Shown in pieces: positions 36,275 to 45,164 of a stretch of 64,000 bases of DNA. The DNA is taken from NCBI GenBank assembly GCA_930633525.1, contig CAKNFP010000002.1, forward strand, positions 1,612,001 to 1,676,000, read 5' to 3'. The number at the start of each line of letters is the position of its first letter. Within the stretch, counting starts at the first letter, position 1. The DNA is from Hyphomicrobiales bacterium. Its GTDB lineage: Bacteria > Pseudomonadota > Alphaproteobacteria > Rhizobiales > Beijerinckiaceae. The position numbers and the translations under genes were made by a program. The notes beneath the pieces are model-generated. The model was not told the origin of the DNA, made no database searches, and saw only the letters and a program-made list of their open reading frames with translations.

Positions 36275-36673
36275 ATGTCGATCCCATGTTATTGCATCCA
36301 TCTGAAGACCGCGACTCGCAAGCTAACGGCGCTGTATGATGCGGCGTTGGAACCGATCGGCATTAATATCTCGCAATTCTCGCTGCTTAGAAACATCGAG
36401 CGTCGTCAACCGGTCAGCCTGACCGAACTCGGCAGGGAACTGCATCTCGACCGCTCGACGATGGGCCGCAACATCCGCGTTATCGAGAAGATGGGCCTGG
36501 TCGAGATGGGGCGCGGGGACGACCAGCGCGAATCGAAGGTAAGCCTCAGCGGGCATGGTGCCGACATGCTGCGGAAGGCCGAGCCGATATGGGACGATTG
36601 CCAGGCCGAAGTTGTTCGTCGTATCGGCGAACGGCGCTTGCAGGCGCTTCGTGAGATCAACGCGCTGCTCTAG
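36275..36673 (+). CDS. MarR-family transcriptional regulator
   Basis: Winged-helix regulator of 132 residues: helical dimerisation start CYCIHLKTATRKLTALYDAAL, then QFSLLRNIERR, the recognition region TELGRELHLDRSTMGRNI and the wing GRGDDQRESKVSLSG, then a C-terminal helix. Matching palindromes CGGGTA-NN-TACCCG lie over its own promoter and in the 44-base gap before the MFS gene, so it probably represses both. The first residues match family N-termini, supporting the start despite the absence of a ribosome site. Ligand likely a small carboxylic or aromatic acid carried by the MFS protein; inference. Confidence 0.9.
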   Translation: MSIPCYCIHLKTATRKLTALYDAALEPIGINISQFSLLRNIERRQPVSLTELGRELHLDRSTMGRNIRVIEKMGLVEMGRGDDQRESKVSLSGHGADMLRKAEPIWDDCQAEVVRRIGERRLQALREINALL

Positions 36674-36686
36674 TTTTTCGCTTGAA

Positions 36687-36702
36687 ACGGGTATGTACCC
36701 GT
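36687..36702. promoter_or_regulatory. Second MarR operator, before MFS gene
   Basis: ACGGGTA-TG-TACCCGT, perfect 7-base arms, in the gap between marR and the MFS gene. It shares CGGGTANNTACCCG with the site at 36256. A TTGAAA (36682-36687) at its left edge may be a -35 element. Confidence 0.7.
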
Positions 36703-36717
36703 AGATTGGAAAAGACC

Positions 36718-38031
36718 ATGTCATCGCCTGCCTTCGCGGAAGCCTCCGGCCTTCCCGCCATCCTGGCCCGCCGTGGTCTTCACTATGGCTGGGTGGTGGC
36801 GAGCGTGACGTTCCTGGCCATGCTGGTGACGGCCGGAGCGGTCGGCGCGCCGGGCGTGTTGATCGGGCCGCTGCAGAAGGAGTTCGGCTGGTCAGCCTCA
36901 GAGATCTCCTCGGCCTTTGCTGTGCGTCTCGTCCTGTTCGGCTTGCTCGGCCCGTTTGCTGCGGCCTTCATGAACCGCTTCGGTGTCCGGCGTGTCGCGG
37001 CCACCGCGTTGAGCTTGGTCGCAGCTGGAGTGATCGGCTCATTCGCGATGACGACGCTTTGGCAGCTATTCCTCCTCTGGGGCGTGGTCGTCGGCTTCGG
37101 AACCGGAATGACCGCTCTGGTGCTGGGCGCGACCGTGGCGACACGCTGGTTCTCGGCCCGTCGCGGCCTGGTGATCGGCCTGTTGACCGCGAGCACGGCG
37201 ACAGGCCAGCTCGTTTTTTTGCCGCTGCTCGCGAGCCTGACCGAGGCCTTTGGCTGGCGCGCTGCTCTCGGTCTCGTCCTCGGAATGTTGCTTCTCGCTG
37301 CCGTTGTCGTTCTGACGCTGATGCGCGACCGACCCTCCGATATCGGGCTCGCCCCCTATGGCGCGGCTGATCCGACACCTATTCCCGCTCCAGCACAGCT
37401 ATCGTTCGCAGCGATGCTCGCTTCTCCTCTCGTGGCGCTGCGGGACGCATCGCGCTCACGCACCTTCTGGGTGCTGTTCGGGACCTTCTTCATCTGTGGT
37501 GCCAGCACGAATGGCCTTGTGCAGACGCATTTTGTGTCGCTGTGCGGCGATTTCGGCATTGTGCCGGTTGCCGCCGCGGGCATGCTCGCCGTCATCGGTG
37601 TCTTCGATTTCGCCGGCACGGTCGGTTCGGGGTGGTTGTCCGACCGCTTCGAGAGCCGCAACTTGCTGTTCTGGTATTACGGCCTGCGCGGGCTTTCGCT
37701 GATCTACCTGCCATTCACTTCATTCAGCTTCTACGAGCTGTCGATCTTCGCGGTCTTCTACGGGCTCGACTGGGTCGCCACCGTGCCTCCCACCATCAAG
37801 CTCACGGCCGACCGGTTCGGAGAGCGGGCAAACCTCGTTTTCGGATGGATCTTCGCCGGTCATCAGCTGGGTGCTGCCTTCGCGGCCTGGGGCGGCGGGT
37901 TCAGCCGCACGGCCTATGAGAGCTACCTGCCAGCCTTCCTCATCGCCGGCATCCTCTGCCTCATCGCGGCCATTTCCATCGTCGCCATCAGGGAGCCCCG
38001 GCATCCCGCGCTCAAGCCAGCTGCCGCGTAG
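36718..38031 (+). CDS. MFS transporter (MCT/OFA-like monocarboxylate type)
   Basis: Twelve-helix major facilitator of 437 residues. Opening LHYGWVVASVTFLAMLVTAG and the GVLIGPLQKEFGWS segment are typical of the monocarboxylate/oxalate-formate antiporter-like group. Inter-helix loops NRFGVRRV and SDRFESRN supply the basic motif A pattern, and there is a central charged loop near residue 200-230. Start at ATG 36718 rather than the upstream TTG, which lies in the operator. Controlled by the adjacent MarR site. Probably imports a carboxylate used by the thiolase pathway downstream. Confidence 0.88.
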   Translation: MSSPAFAEASGLPAILARRGLHYGWVVASVTFLAMLVTAGAVGAPGVLIGPLQKEFGWSASEISSAFAVRLVLFGLLGPFAAAFMNRFGVRRVAATALSLVAAGVIGSFAMTTLWQLFLLWGVVVGFGTGMTALVLGATVATRWFSARRGLVIGLLTASTATGQLVFLPLLASLTEAFGWRAALGLVLGMLLLAAVVVLTLMRDRPSDIGLAPYGAADPTPIPAPAQLSFAAMLASPLVALRDASRSRTFWVLFGTFFICGASTNGLVQTHFVSLCGDFGIVPVAAAGMLAVIGVFDFAGTVGSGWLSDRFESRNLLFWYYGLRGLSLIYLPFTSFSFYELSIFAVFYGLDWVATVPPTIKLTADRFGERANLVFGWIFAGHQLGAAFAAWGGGFSRTAYESYLPAFLIAGILCLIAAISIVAIREPRHPALKPAAA

Positions 38032-38081
38032 CGCGAGAGTCCTCGCATCACGCGGTTGCGTACTCCAAGAAGGAACATGCC

Positions 38082-39266
38082 ATGCATAAGGCTGAGATCA
38101 TCCTCGCTCATCCCGTCCGCACGCCGATCGGCGGCTATAACGGTGCGCTGAAGACGATGCCCGCCACAGCGCTCGGCGCTATTGTGGTGCGCGAGACTCT
38201 GAAGCGCGCGGCATTGGATCCCGCAGGTGTCAATGCGGTGGTGTTGGGGAACGTCATCCAGGCCGGAAACCGCATGAATCCCGCGCGGCAGGCTTCGGTG
38301 GACGGCGGGGTTCCGGTGACCGTGCCGGCGCTCACCGTCAACCGCGTCTGTGGGTCCGGCGCGCAGGCTATCGTCTCCGCGGCCCAGGAAATCTCGGCGG
38401 GGGATGCGGCCCTCGTGGTTGCCGGCGGCATGGAGAACATGGACCGTGCGCCCTATCTGCTGGAAGGCGGACGCTGGGGATATCGGATGGGGCCAGCGAC
38501 CGTGCTCGACAGCATGATGACCGATGGCCTCAACGACGCCTTTTCGGGGGAGCATTCCGGCTGGCACACCGAGGACCTGGTCGAGAAGCAGCAGATCACC
38601 CGAGAGGAGCAGGACGCGTTCTCCGTGCGCTCTCAGCAACGCTTTCACGCCGCGCAGAAGGCCGGTCACTTCAAGGCAGAGATCGTCCCCGTCGATGTGA
38701 AGGGGCGCAAAGGGACCGAAGTCTTCGCCACCGACGAGGCGCCGCGGCCTGACACCACCATGGAGGTGCTAGCGAAGCTAAAGCCGGCGTTCCGCCCGAA
38801 TGGATCGATCACTGCGGGAAATGCACCGGGTCTCAACAGCGCGGCCGCCGCAATGATCGTCGCGGAGCGTCGCCATGCCGAAGGCAGAGGCATCGAACCG
38901 ATCGGGAAGCTGGTGGCCCATGGTGTCTCAGCGGTCGAACCCGGGTTGTTCGGGCTTGGTCCGGTGCCGGCTGTTCGTAAGGCGCTTGAGAAGGCCGGTT
39001 GGTCTCTCGGAGATATCGATCGGATCGAGATCAACGAAGCCTTCGCGGCGGTGCCCATCGCGGTCGCGCGGGAGCTCGGCCTGCCGGCGGATATTGTCAA
39101 TGTTGAAGGCGGGGCCATCGCCCATGGCCACCCCATCGGAGCGACGGGCGCCATTCTCGTGACGCGCCTTCTTCATGCGATGAAGCGCGACGGCTTGCGC
39201 AGAGGCATGGTGACGCTGTGCATCGGCGGCGGCCAGGGTATCGCTCTGGCTCTCGAAGCCGTCTGA
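38082..39266 (+). CDS. Acetyl-CoA C-acyltransferase (thiolase family)
   Basis: Thiolase of 394 residues with the nucleophile Cys90 (NRVCGSGAQA), active-site His350 (AHGHPIGATG) and acid/base Cys380 (TLCIGGGQG), plus NEAFAAVP. It cleaves or forms 3-ketoacyl-CoA in the cytoplasm. Family length is normal. It lies 50 bases after the MFS gene behind GAAGGAA, so it is probably in the same unit. As the only thiolase in the window it may also finish the beta-oxidation steps encoded at 17527-23855. Confidence 0.93.
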   Translation: MHKAEIILAHPVRTPIGGYNGALKTMPATALGAIVVRETLKRAALDPAGVNAVVLGNVIQAGNRMNPARQASVDGGVPVTVPALTVNRVCGSGAQAIVSAAQEISAGDAALVVAGGMENMDRAPYLLEGGRWGYRMGPATVLDSMMTDGLNDAFSGEHSGWHTEDLVEKQQITREEQDAFSVRSQQRFHAAQKAGHFKAEIVPVDVKGRKGTEVFATDEAPRPDTTMEVLAKLKPAFRPNGSITAGNAPGLNSAAAAMIVAERRHAEGRGIEPIGKLVAHGVSAVEPGLFGLGPVPAVRKALEKAGWSLGDIDRIEINEAFAAVPIAVARELGLPADIVNVEGGAIAHGHPIGATGAILVTRLLHAMKRDGLRRGMVTLCIGGGQGIALALEAV

Positions 39267-39819
39267 GTGCTTCCAACGGCGGGCAGCGTCGAGGCAACCA
39301 CAAAGGTCGCAGTCACCTGAAACGGTCGCGGAAGAAATGGCGGCTAGAGTAGCCTGTACGATTTGCACGGTAAGGACTTCCTTGCCGGCATGGGGAGAAC
39401 CTCGGCTAACCCCAGTAGGCGGGGCTGGGTGGCGTATTGAGTGGTTCTGGTACTGCGGTCCAGGCGTAGCCGGTGGATCGTAGGCGTTCGGCTCGCTGGT
39501 GCCGTTGGGGGACCGCTTCGTAGGTTTGTCGATCTTATCCAAGACCTGCAGAGATTGAATCAAGATTTCGTCAATAGTGGGGTTGCACTGCAAGGTAAAT
39601 ATCAGGAATCGCCAGAGTCCCAGCAGGTTGAAAAAGCTAAGCGTAAGCTTTGGACGAACCTGGTATCGAACGCGTATGAAATCTATTTCTGGGCCGTCAT
39701 CGACCTCGGGATTTCAATGTCATGAGGCGTATAGCGTTTCCGAGTCCGCGAGATCAGCGACGTCCGGCCCCCTTTCGCAATCGATGAAGAGGGGCAATCG
39801 CGGGGTTTGGCCTTGGCGG
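39267..39819. other. Intergenic region between convergent thiolase and L,D-transpeptidase genes
   Basis: About 550 bases. Several short open frames occur on both strands, including a proline-rich one on the minus strand near 39410-39590, but none has a ribosome site or a motif I recognise. No terminator hairpin with a T tract was seen. It may be relic sequence marking the edge of the catabolic block. Confidence 0.4.
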
Positions 39820-40821
39820 CTAATCGATGAAGCGGACGGTTGTACCCGGCTTGACGAGTTGAGCCAGTTCCTGGGCATCCCAGTTCGTGAGTCGGACGCA
39901 GCCGTGTGACGAGGTTTTGCCGATGCGTGACGGCTCAGGCGTTCCATGGATACCGAACGTGGGCTTCGAGAGCTCAATCCAGACCGTTCCGACCGGATTG
40001 TTCGGGCCCTTGGCAAGCACGAGCCGGCGCTTGTTTCGGCCCTGCTGGAAATTCTTGACGGGGTCGTAGTGGTAACTGGGGTTCCTCACGACGCGCACAA
40101 CCTGATATTCACCTTCTGGCGAGGGTGTGTCCGTGCTGCCGATGGTGGCGGGATAGCTGGCGATCGTCTCCCCTGCCGCATTCAGAGCGCGAACCAAGCT
40201 CATCGCCTTGTCAGCCTCGATGGTCCGTGCGTCATCGGACGGGAGTTTCCGTGCCGCCGAGATGACGTAAAGCATCTCGCCAGGCCTGCGGTAACGGGCT
40301 TTGGGATTGAGGGATCGCAGCAGATCCTCGCTCATCTTAAAGCGCTCAGCGAACATTTCGCGCGCGTTCTGGTAGCCGAGGCGCTTCATACGCGCCTGGC
40401 GGGCATAATCATGGGGAATGCGCCCGACAAACTTCGATTTCATGTCCTCCTTGGTCACACTGTAGTCGCGGAGGATGTCTTTGCTCGTATCGCCTTGCAG
40501 GGCTCGCCATGTGGCCTCGTCCACGACGTCGCCCGCGCCGAGATTGCGTTGGCGCCGGAACTCGGCGATCGCCTTCCTGTAATTGTCGCCGTCCATTCCA
40601 TCGATCTCACCGGGAGAGATCCCCTGACGCGCCAGCAATGTCTGGGTCTTGACGAGCGATGCGATCGGGCGGTGGCTCTTGGCCTTTGCCGGAAGGGGGC
40701 GCCCGGCGTTATTGATCTCATCCACCGAGAGGGCTTGTGCGGCTCCCATTGCCAGCACGAGGAAACACACCGGCAGAGCGGCACCAAGCTTCCGAAACAA
40801 GACATGCGTGTATGGAAACAT
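39820..40821 (-). CDS. L,D-transpeptidase (YkuD family)
   Basis: Envelope enzyme of 333 residues. The N-terminus is hydrophobic (LGAALPVCFLVLAMGAAQA), a Sec signal. A peptidoglycan-binding-like helical repeat follows at about 48-112 (TQTLLARQGISPGEIDGM), then the YkuD domain in the last 130 residues with GIHGTPEP and the catalytic SSHGCVRL (Cys308). It makes 3-3 cross-links or attaches proteins to peptidoglycan in the periplasm. The long open frame upstream is not coding; ATG 40821 gives the signal. Monocistronic and unrelated to its catabolic neighbours. Confidence 0.92.
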   Translation of the reverse strand: MFPYTHVLFRKLGAALPVCFLVLAMGAAQALSVDEINNAGRPLPAKAKSHRPIASLVKTQTLLARQGISPGEIDGMDGDNYRKAIAEFRRQRNLGAGDVVDEATWRALQGDTSKDILRDYSVTKEDMKSKFVGRIPHDYARQARMKRLGYQNAREMFAERFKMSEDLLRSLNPKARYRRPGEMLYVISAARKLPSDDARTIEADKAMSLVRALNAAGETIASYPATIGSTDTPSPEGEYQVVRVVRNPSYHYDPVKNFQQGRNKRRLVLAKGPNNPVGTVWIELSKPTFGIHGTPEPSRIGKTSSHGCVRLTNWDAQELAQLVKPGTTVRFID

Positions 40822-41021
40822 GCAATCCACCTCAGCAGCAGCCTGTGGTGGAAAACGCGACCTTAGTCTCTCAAGTTCCCGTTGAGCCCAAGTCTGGGAA
40901 TTTCTTGATCTATTTTTTGAACGAAGCCAGTCCGAAATAGACGGACTTGCGCTACGTCTTACCGCCGGAAACCGCGTGCATTGAAGCGCTGGCCCCGCCT
41001 TCGGGGCCAGCCGAACCGGCA

Positions 41022-41462
41022 TCACGCGAGGGAGATGGCCTCGCGCTCCCAGCCCGTCTCCCGTGCGCCCTTGTACGCTGTGACCTCGATCTCCACGAGA
41101 TATTCCTTCGAGGCCAGCGGGCAGGCGGTGATGGTCACGACCGGATCGATGCCACGGAAACGCTCGCCCCAATGGTCCAGCAGCTCCGGGTTGTGGCTGG
41201 GATCGGGAATATAGATGCGAGCCCGCACGATGTCCTCAAGATCCGCGCCCGCGGCCTGAAGCGCCTTCTGGATGTTGTAGATGGTCTGCTTGAGCTGGCC
41301 GAGCGGCGTGGTCGGCATTTCCTTGGTGGCGTGATTGCGGCCGGCCGTATTGGACACCAGAACCCAGTCGCCGATCACGACGGCACGGCTATAGGAGTAT
41401 CGCTCTTCATAGGCGGAACCGGATTTGAGCTTCTTGTGCATGGACACTCTTCTTTCGGACAT
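41022..41462 (-). CDS. Rid-family protein (YjgF/YER057c/UK114), catalytic Arg apparently missing
   Basis: 146-residue protein of the RidA fold: VIGDWVLVSNTAGRN, QTIYNIQKALQAAGADLEDIVR (in parts) and the C-terminal EIEVTAY strand. Canonical RidA uses an Arg (Arg105 in E. coli, in PARSCVEV) to hydrolyse imines; here the aligned segment reads PVVTITA, so that Arg is replaced. This puts it in one of the Rid subfamilies lacking 2-aminoacrylate deaminase activity, or gives it a different substrate. The ATG at 41462 has GGGAGG 7 bases upstream. Last gene of the minus-strand operon downstream of AldA-like dehydrogenase. Confidence 0.87.
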   Translation of the reverse strand: MSERRVSMHKKLKSGSAYEERYSYSRAVVIGDWVLVSNTAGRNHATKEMPTTPLGQLKQTIYNIQKALQAAGADLEDIVRARIYIPDPSHNPELLDHWGERFRGIDPVVTITACPLASKEYLVEIEVTAYKGARETGWEREAISLA

Positions 41463-41542
41463 GAACCAGCCTCCCGGACAAGCGGGGAGTAGCGAGCAGG
41501 GAATGGGAGGCCGTCCCGCTGGAGCAAGCGGGACGGGAGGCG

Positions 41543-43000
41543 TCAGCCGGCGATGTAGACGACCTGCGTCTCGGTGAACTCGTAGAGCCCGTGCTTGCCG
41601 TCGGCGCCGCCGATGCCGGACTTGCGACGCCCAGCGTGGAAACCCTGCATGGCCTCGAAGTTCTCGCGGTTGATATAGGTTTCGCCGAACTTCAACTCGC
41701 GCGAGGCCTTCAGGGCCGCCTGCAGATCGCGCGTGTAGATCGACGAGGTCAGGCCGTAGTCGGAATCATTCGACAGGGCGATGGCTTCGTCCAAGCTGTC
41801 GACGATCTGGATCGGAAGCACCGGGCCGAAGGTTTCGCGGCGCATGATGTCCATATCGGCCGTGGCCCCCACGAGCAACGTCGGCTCGTAATGGTAGCCT
41901 TGGCCGAGGTCGGCCTTGCGGCCCCCCGTGACGACCTGCGCGCCCTGCTGGCGTGCCAGATCCACCGCCGCGGCGACCTTGTCGAGGCCGGCCTGGTTGA
42001 TCAGCGGCCCCATATGCAAGTCGTCCTCGGAGGCCGGATTGCCGTAGCGGGTGCCTTCGAACAGCGTCTTCAGCTTTGCGACGAGAGCATCATGGACGTC
42101 GCGCTCCACATAGACGCGCTCGGCACAGTTGCACACCTGTCCCGTGTTGATTACGCGGGAGGCGAAGATAGCCTGGGCCGCGAGGTCGAGATCCGCGTCC
42201 TTGAGCACGATCGCCGGGGCCTTGCCGCCGAGTTCGAGATTGACGCGCGTCAGGTTCCGCCCGGCGAGCTGCATGATGTGCGATCCGGTGCCGACCGAAC
42301 CGGTGAAGGTGATGAGGTCGATGCCCGGGTGGGCGGCCAGCGCCTGGCCGGTGCTGGCGCCGCGCCCGCCAACCAGGTTGAATACGCCCTTCGGCAGATC
42401 GGTCTGATCCACCAGCTCCGCGAAGATATGGGCGTTGATCGGCGTTTCCTCGCTCGGCTTGATGACGATGGTGTTGCCGGTCACCAGTGCCGGGGAGAGC
42501 TTGCGGGCGATGAGGAAGAAGGGGAAGTTCCAGGGCAGGATGCCCGCGACGACACCCACCGGCTTGCGCAGGAGCAGCATGGTTTCGTTGGGGCGGTCGC
42601 TGGTGAGCACCTCACCCTCAATGCGGCGCGCCCACTCGGCCATATAGTCGATATAGTCGGCGGTGAAATCCACTTCGACCTGAGCGAGGCCGCGGATCTT
42701 GCCCTGTTCCTGGACAAGAATGTCGGCGAGCGCGACCCGGTTCTCGCGAACTTTCGCCGAGATCTGGCGCAGATAGCCAGCGCGCTCGATCGCCGGGAGC
42801 TTTTCCCAGCTTGACTGGGCGCGGCGCGCGGCGGCGACGGCGCGATCCACTTCGGCGGTGTCGCTCTCTGGAACACGTCCTATCACCGCGCCGGTTGACG
42901 GATTGATCACGTCGATCAGCCCGGCGTGGCTGTCGGAGAACGCGCCGTCGATATAGGTACGATAGGTCCGGTCAAGGCCCAGGAATGCATTGCTGGCCAT
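41543..43000 (-). CDS. aldA: Aldehyde dehydrogenase, close to lactaldehyde/glycolaldehyde dehydrogenase AldA
   Basis: 485-residue NAD-dependent aldehyde dehydrogenase. Long stretches read like E. coli AldA: FTADYIDYMAEWARR, ILPWNFPFFLIARK, SRVINTGQVCNCAERVYV (catalytic Cys in QVCNC), and the C-terminal ETYINRENFEAMQGFHAG. LELGGKAP gives the catalytic Glu. AldA oxidises lactaldehyde, glycolaldehyde and related hydroxy or amino aldehydes. GAGGAG lies 6 bases before ATG 43000. In this operon it may oxidise the aldehyde or semialdehyde made by the DAO-type oxidase or the SDR. The substrate in this organism is not proven by similarity. Confidence 0.93.
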   Translation of the reverse strand: MASNAFLGLDRTYRTYIDGAFSDSHAGLIDVINPSTGAVIGRVPESDTAEVDRAVAAARRAQSSWEKLPAIERAGYLRQISAKVRENRVALADILVQEQGKIRGLAQVEVDFTADYIDYMAEWARRIEGEVLTSDRPNETMLLLRKPVGVVAGILPWNFPFFLIARKLSPALVTGNTIVIKPSEETPINAHIFAELVDQTDLPKGVFNLVGGRGASTGQALAAHPGIDLITFTGSVGTGSHIMQLAGRNLTRVNLELGGKAPAIVLKDADLDLAAQAIFASRVINTGQVCNCAERVYVERDVHDALVAKLKTLFEGTRYGNPASEDDLHMGPLINQAGLDKVAAAVDLARQQGAQVVTGGRKADLGQGYHYEPTLLVGATADMDIMRRETFGPVLPIQIVDSLDEAIALSNDSDYGLTSSIYTRDLQAALKASRELKFGETYINRENFEAMQGFHAGRRKSGIGGADGKHGLYEFTETQVVYIAG

Positions 43001-43073
43001 ATTGGCTCCTCTAAGCGGAAAGGGGCTGCCATGGCGGCGTGCCATGGTCGGAACGGGAAAGAGGCGCGGCGGA

Positions 43074-43778
43074 TCAGAAGTTTGGTTCGAGCGTGCAGTT
43101 CACGGCGAACTCGGCCACCACCGCCTCGTTGGGAAGATCAAGCAGCAGCGCGGTAATGCGCGCGAGATCCTCGGGCTGGGTCATCTTCTCCGGTGCCATC
43201 GCGGTCAGCGAGAACGCCATTTCGGTGGCGACAAAGCCCGGGCAGATCGCAGTCGCACGGATGCCGACGTCGAAGCCCTCCTGGCGGATGGCATGGCTCA
43301 GCGCGACGGCCGCGAATTTCGACAGCGCATAGCTGCCGGATGCGGCGCTCTTCACCCGCTTGCCCGACAGTGAGGCCAGAATGATCACCCGCCCCCGGCC
43401 GCAGGCGGTCAGCGCCGGCCAGGCGGCCTTGACCAGTCGTCGCGGCGCCAGGACGTTGATCTCCATCATCTGACGGATCTCGTCATCCTCGGCTGCGAGG
43501 GCCGATTTGCCGGCTGAGATACCCGCCGAGGCGACGATGGCGTCGATGCGGCCGAAGGCGGCCATCGCGCCCTCGACCCAGACGGCCTCACCGGCGGGAT
43601 CGGTGGCCTCGTAGGCCTGGCAGTGGACGCGGCCCGGGCCCGCTTCGGCAGCCCAATCGGGCAGGGCACCGCCGCGCAGACCGAGGGACAGGTTCCAGCC
43701 CTCGGCCAGCAGTTTCTGCCCGATCGCTGCGCCGATGCCTCGTCGCGCGCCGGAGATCAATGCGACTCTTGCGGTCAT
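43074..43778 (-). CDS. Short-chain dehydrogenase/reductase
   Basis: Short SDR of 234 residues: SGARRGIG, VASAGIS, the Ser of LASLSG, Tyr-Lys in YALSK, and AICPGFVATE. The glycine motif SGARRGIG has Arg where most have Ser, often linked with NADP use. AAAGGG precedes the ATG. It lies 3 bases after the DAO-type oxidase stop. Role unknown, possibly reduction or oxidation of a carbonyl from the oxidase. Confidence 0.9.
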   Translation of the reverse strand: MTARVALISGARRGIGAAIGQKLLAEGWNLSLGLRGGALPDWAAEAGPGRVHCQAYEATDPAGEAVWVEGAMAAFGRIDAIVASAGISAGKSALAAEDDEIRQMMEINVLAPRRLVKAAWPALTACGRGRVIILASLSGKRVKSAASGSYALSKFAAVALSHAIRQEGFDVGIRATAICPGFVATEMAFSLTAMAPEKMTQPEDLARITALLLDLPNEAVVAEFAVNCTLEPNF

Positions 43779-43781
43779 GAC

Positions 43782-45107
43782 TTACCCTTTCGCCGCGTAT
43801 TTCGGGCGCAGGCGGCTGATGTCGAAGACTTTGGCGTCGACTTTCGTCGCGCTGCCGGTGATGAGATCCGCCATCAGTTCGCCCGCGGCCGGGCCGATGC
43901 CGAAGCCGTGGCCCGAGAAGCCCGAGGCCAGATAGAAGCCAGGCACGGGGTGGAAGGGGCTGATGACCGGAATGGCGTCCGGCGTTGCATCCATCACGCC
44001 GGCCCATTCACGCAGAACCCGCGCCTTGGCGAAGGCGGGGAATTGGCGCGTGATGTTGCGCAGGGCCTTGCGGGTGAAGCCCGGATAGGGCTTGGGGTCC
44101 ATCACCCGGCAATCCTCGAAGGGCGTGCGATCCTGCCCGCTCCAGCGGCGCTTCGTCATCAATTCCTGCAGGAAGATGCCGTTGAGCTGCACGCTCAACT
44201 CGCGCCAAGTGGTCAGATAGGTCGGCACGAAGTCGGCCATCAGCCTGATGTGATCAGGCGTAATCGGCGCGAGGTTCTTGTTGCGCACGGCAATGGTGAA
44301 ACTTCCATCCAGCCGTTGACGGTAGGCGAAGTCGCCGGCGCCGATCGGCATGTCGGTCACGCCCGTGACATTGTCGACCTGGGCCACCGGGCCGATGACC
44401 TTGAGCTGGGGGAAGTCGAAGCCCATGTTGCCGGCGAACAGCCGTGACCAGATTCCGCCGGCCAGAACCACCGCCTGACAGCGGATCGAGCCCCGTTCAG
44501 TGACGACCGCGCTGACGGCACCGCCCGACGTCTCGACGGTGCGGACCGCGCAGCCAGTCAGGATCTTGGCGCCTTTTTCGCGGGCGTACTCCGCCATCGC
44601 GGGCACGGCGATCCAGGGCTCGGCGCGGCCGTCGCTGGCGGTGTGCAGCACGCCGAGAATATCGCCGCGGTTGCCGGGCAGCTTCTCGGCGATCTCAGCC
44701 TTGCTGAGCATCCGCGCGTCGAGATTGTGCCGCTTGCCGATCTCGGCCCATGTCAGCCAGCCCTTCAGATCGCGCTGGTTGTAGGAGAGATAGCTGATGC
44801 CGGTGCGGCGCCAGCCGGTGTCGCGGCTGATGCGCTCATTGATTTCCGCCCACATAGCGACCGAGCGGATGCAGAGCGGCAACTCGCGCTCATCGCGACC
44901 CATCTGGCGCGTCCAGCCCCAATTGCGGCTCGACTGTTCGCCGGCGATCACGCCCTTTTCACACAGCGCGACGGAGACCCCGCGCTCGGCGAGTTCCAGC
45001 GCGGTGGTGACGCCGATGATCCCTCCGCCGATGACGACCACATCGACTGCCTGCGGCAGTTCGGGGTCCCCCTGGAAAGGGGCGACGGGGATGGAGAGGC
45101 TGCTCAT
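43782..45107 (-). CDS. FAD-dependent oxidoreductase of the DAO (glycine/D-amino acid oxidase) family
   Basis: 441-residue flavoenzyme. FAD motif VVIGGGIIG near residue 24, then VALCEKG and SSRNWGWTRQMGRD, and the C-terminal FAD motif GFYLASGFSGHGFGIGP. DAO-family enzymes oxidise amines or N-methyl amino acids (sarcosine, D-amino acids, opines), producing an imine. No signal, so cytoplasmic, with oxygen or a quinone as acceptor. It follows the importer ATPase gene with a 57-base gap in the same operon. In this locus it should act on the amino acid freed by the HyuA/HyuB pair or on the imported amine itself. Confidence 0.9.
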   Translation of the reverse strand: MSSLSIPVAPFQGDPELPQAVDVVVIGGGIIGVTTALELAERGVSVALCEKGVIAGEQSSRNWGWTRQMGRDERELPLCIRSVAMWAEINERISRDTGWRRTGISYLSYNQRDLKGWLTWAEIGKRHNLDARMLSKAEIAEKLPGNRGDILGVLHTASDGRAEPWIAVPAMAEYAREKGAKILTGCAVRTVETSGGAVSAVVTERGSIRCQAVVLAGGIWSRLFAGNMGFDFPQLKVIGPVAQVDNVTGVTDMPIGAGDFAYRQRLDGSFTIAVRNKNLAPITPDHIRLMADFVPTYLTTWRELSVQLNGIFLQELMTKRRWSGQDRTPFEDCRVMDPKPYPGFTRKALRNITRQFPAFAKARVLREWAGVMDATPDAIPVISPFHPVPGFYLASGFSGHGFGIGPAAGELMADLITGSATKVDAKVFDISRLRPKYAAKG

Positions 45108-45164
45108 ATTCAGGACTCGCTCAGCTCGTTCTCAGATCTTGGTAGGTATCCCGGACGTTGCGGT

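Noticed and set aside
39410..39593. Proline-rich minus-strand frame in the gap before the L,D-transpeptidase
   Set aside because: Codon third positions are not clearly biased, no ribosome site precedes a start, and the frame runs on into the antisense of the thiolase gene.
41591..42814. 407-residue plus-strand open frame opposite aldA
   Set aside because: It is the mirror of a well-conserved aldehyde dehydrogenase; long antisense frames are expected in GC-rich coding DNA, and it has no family motif.
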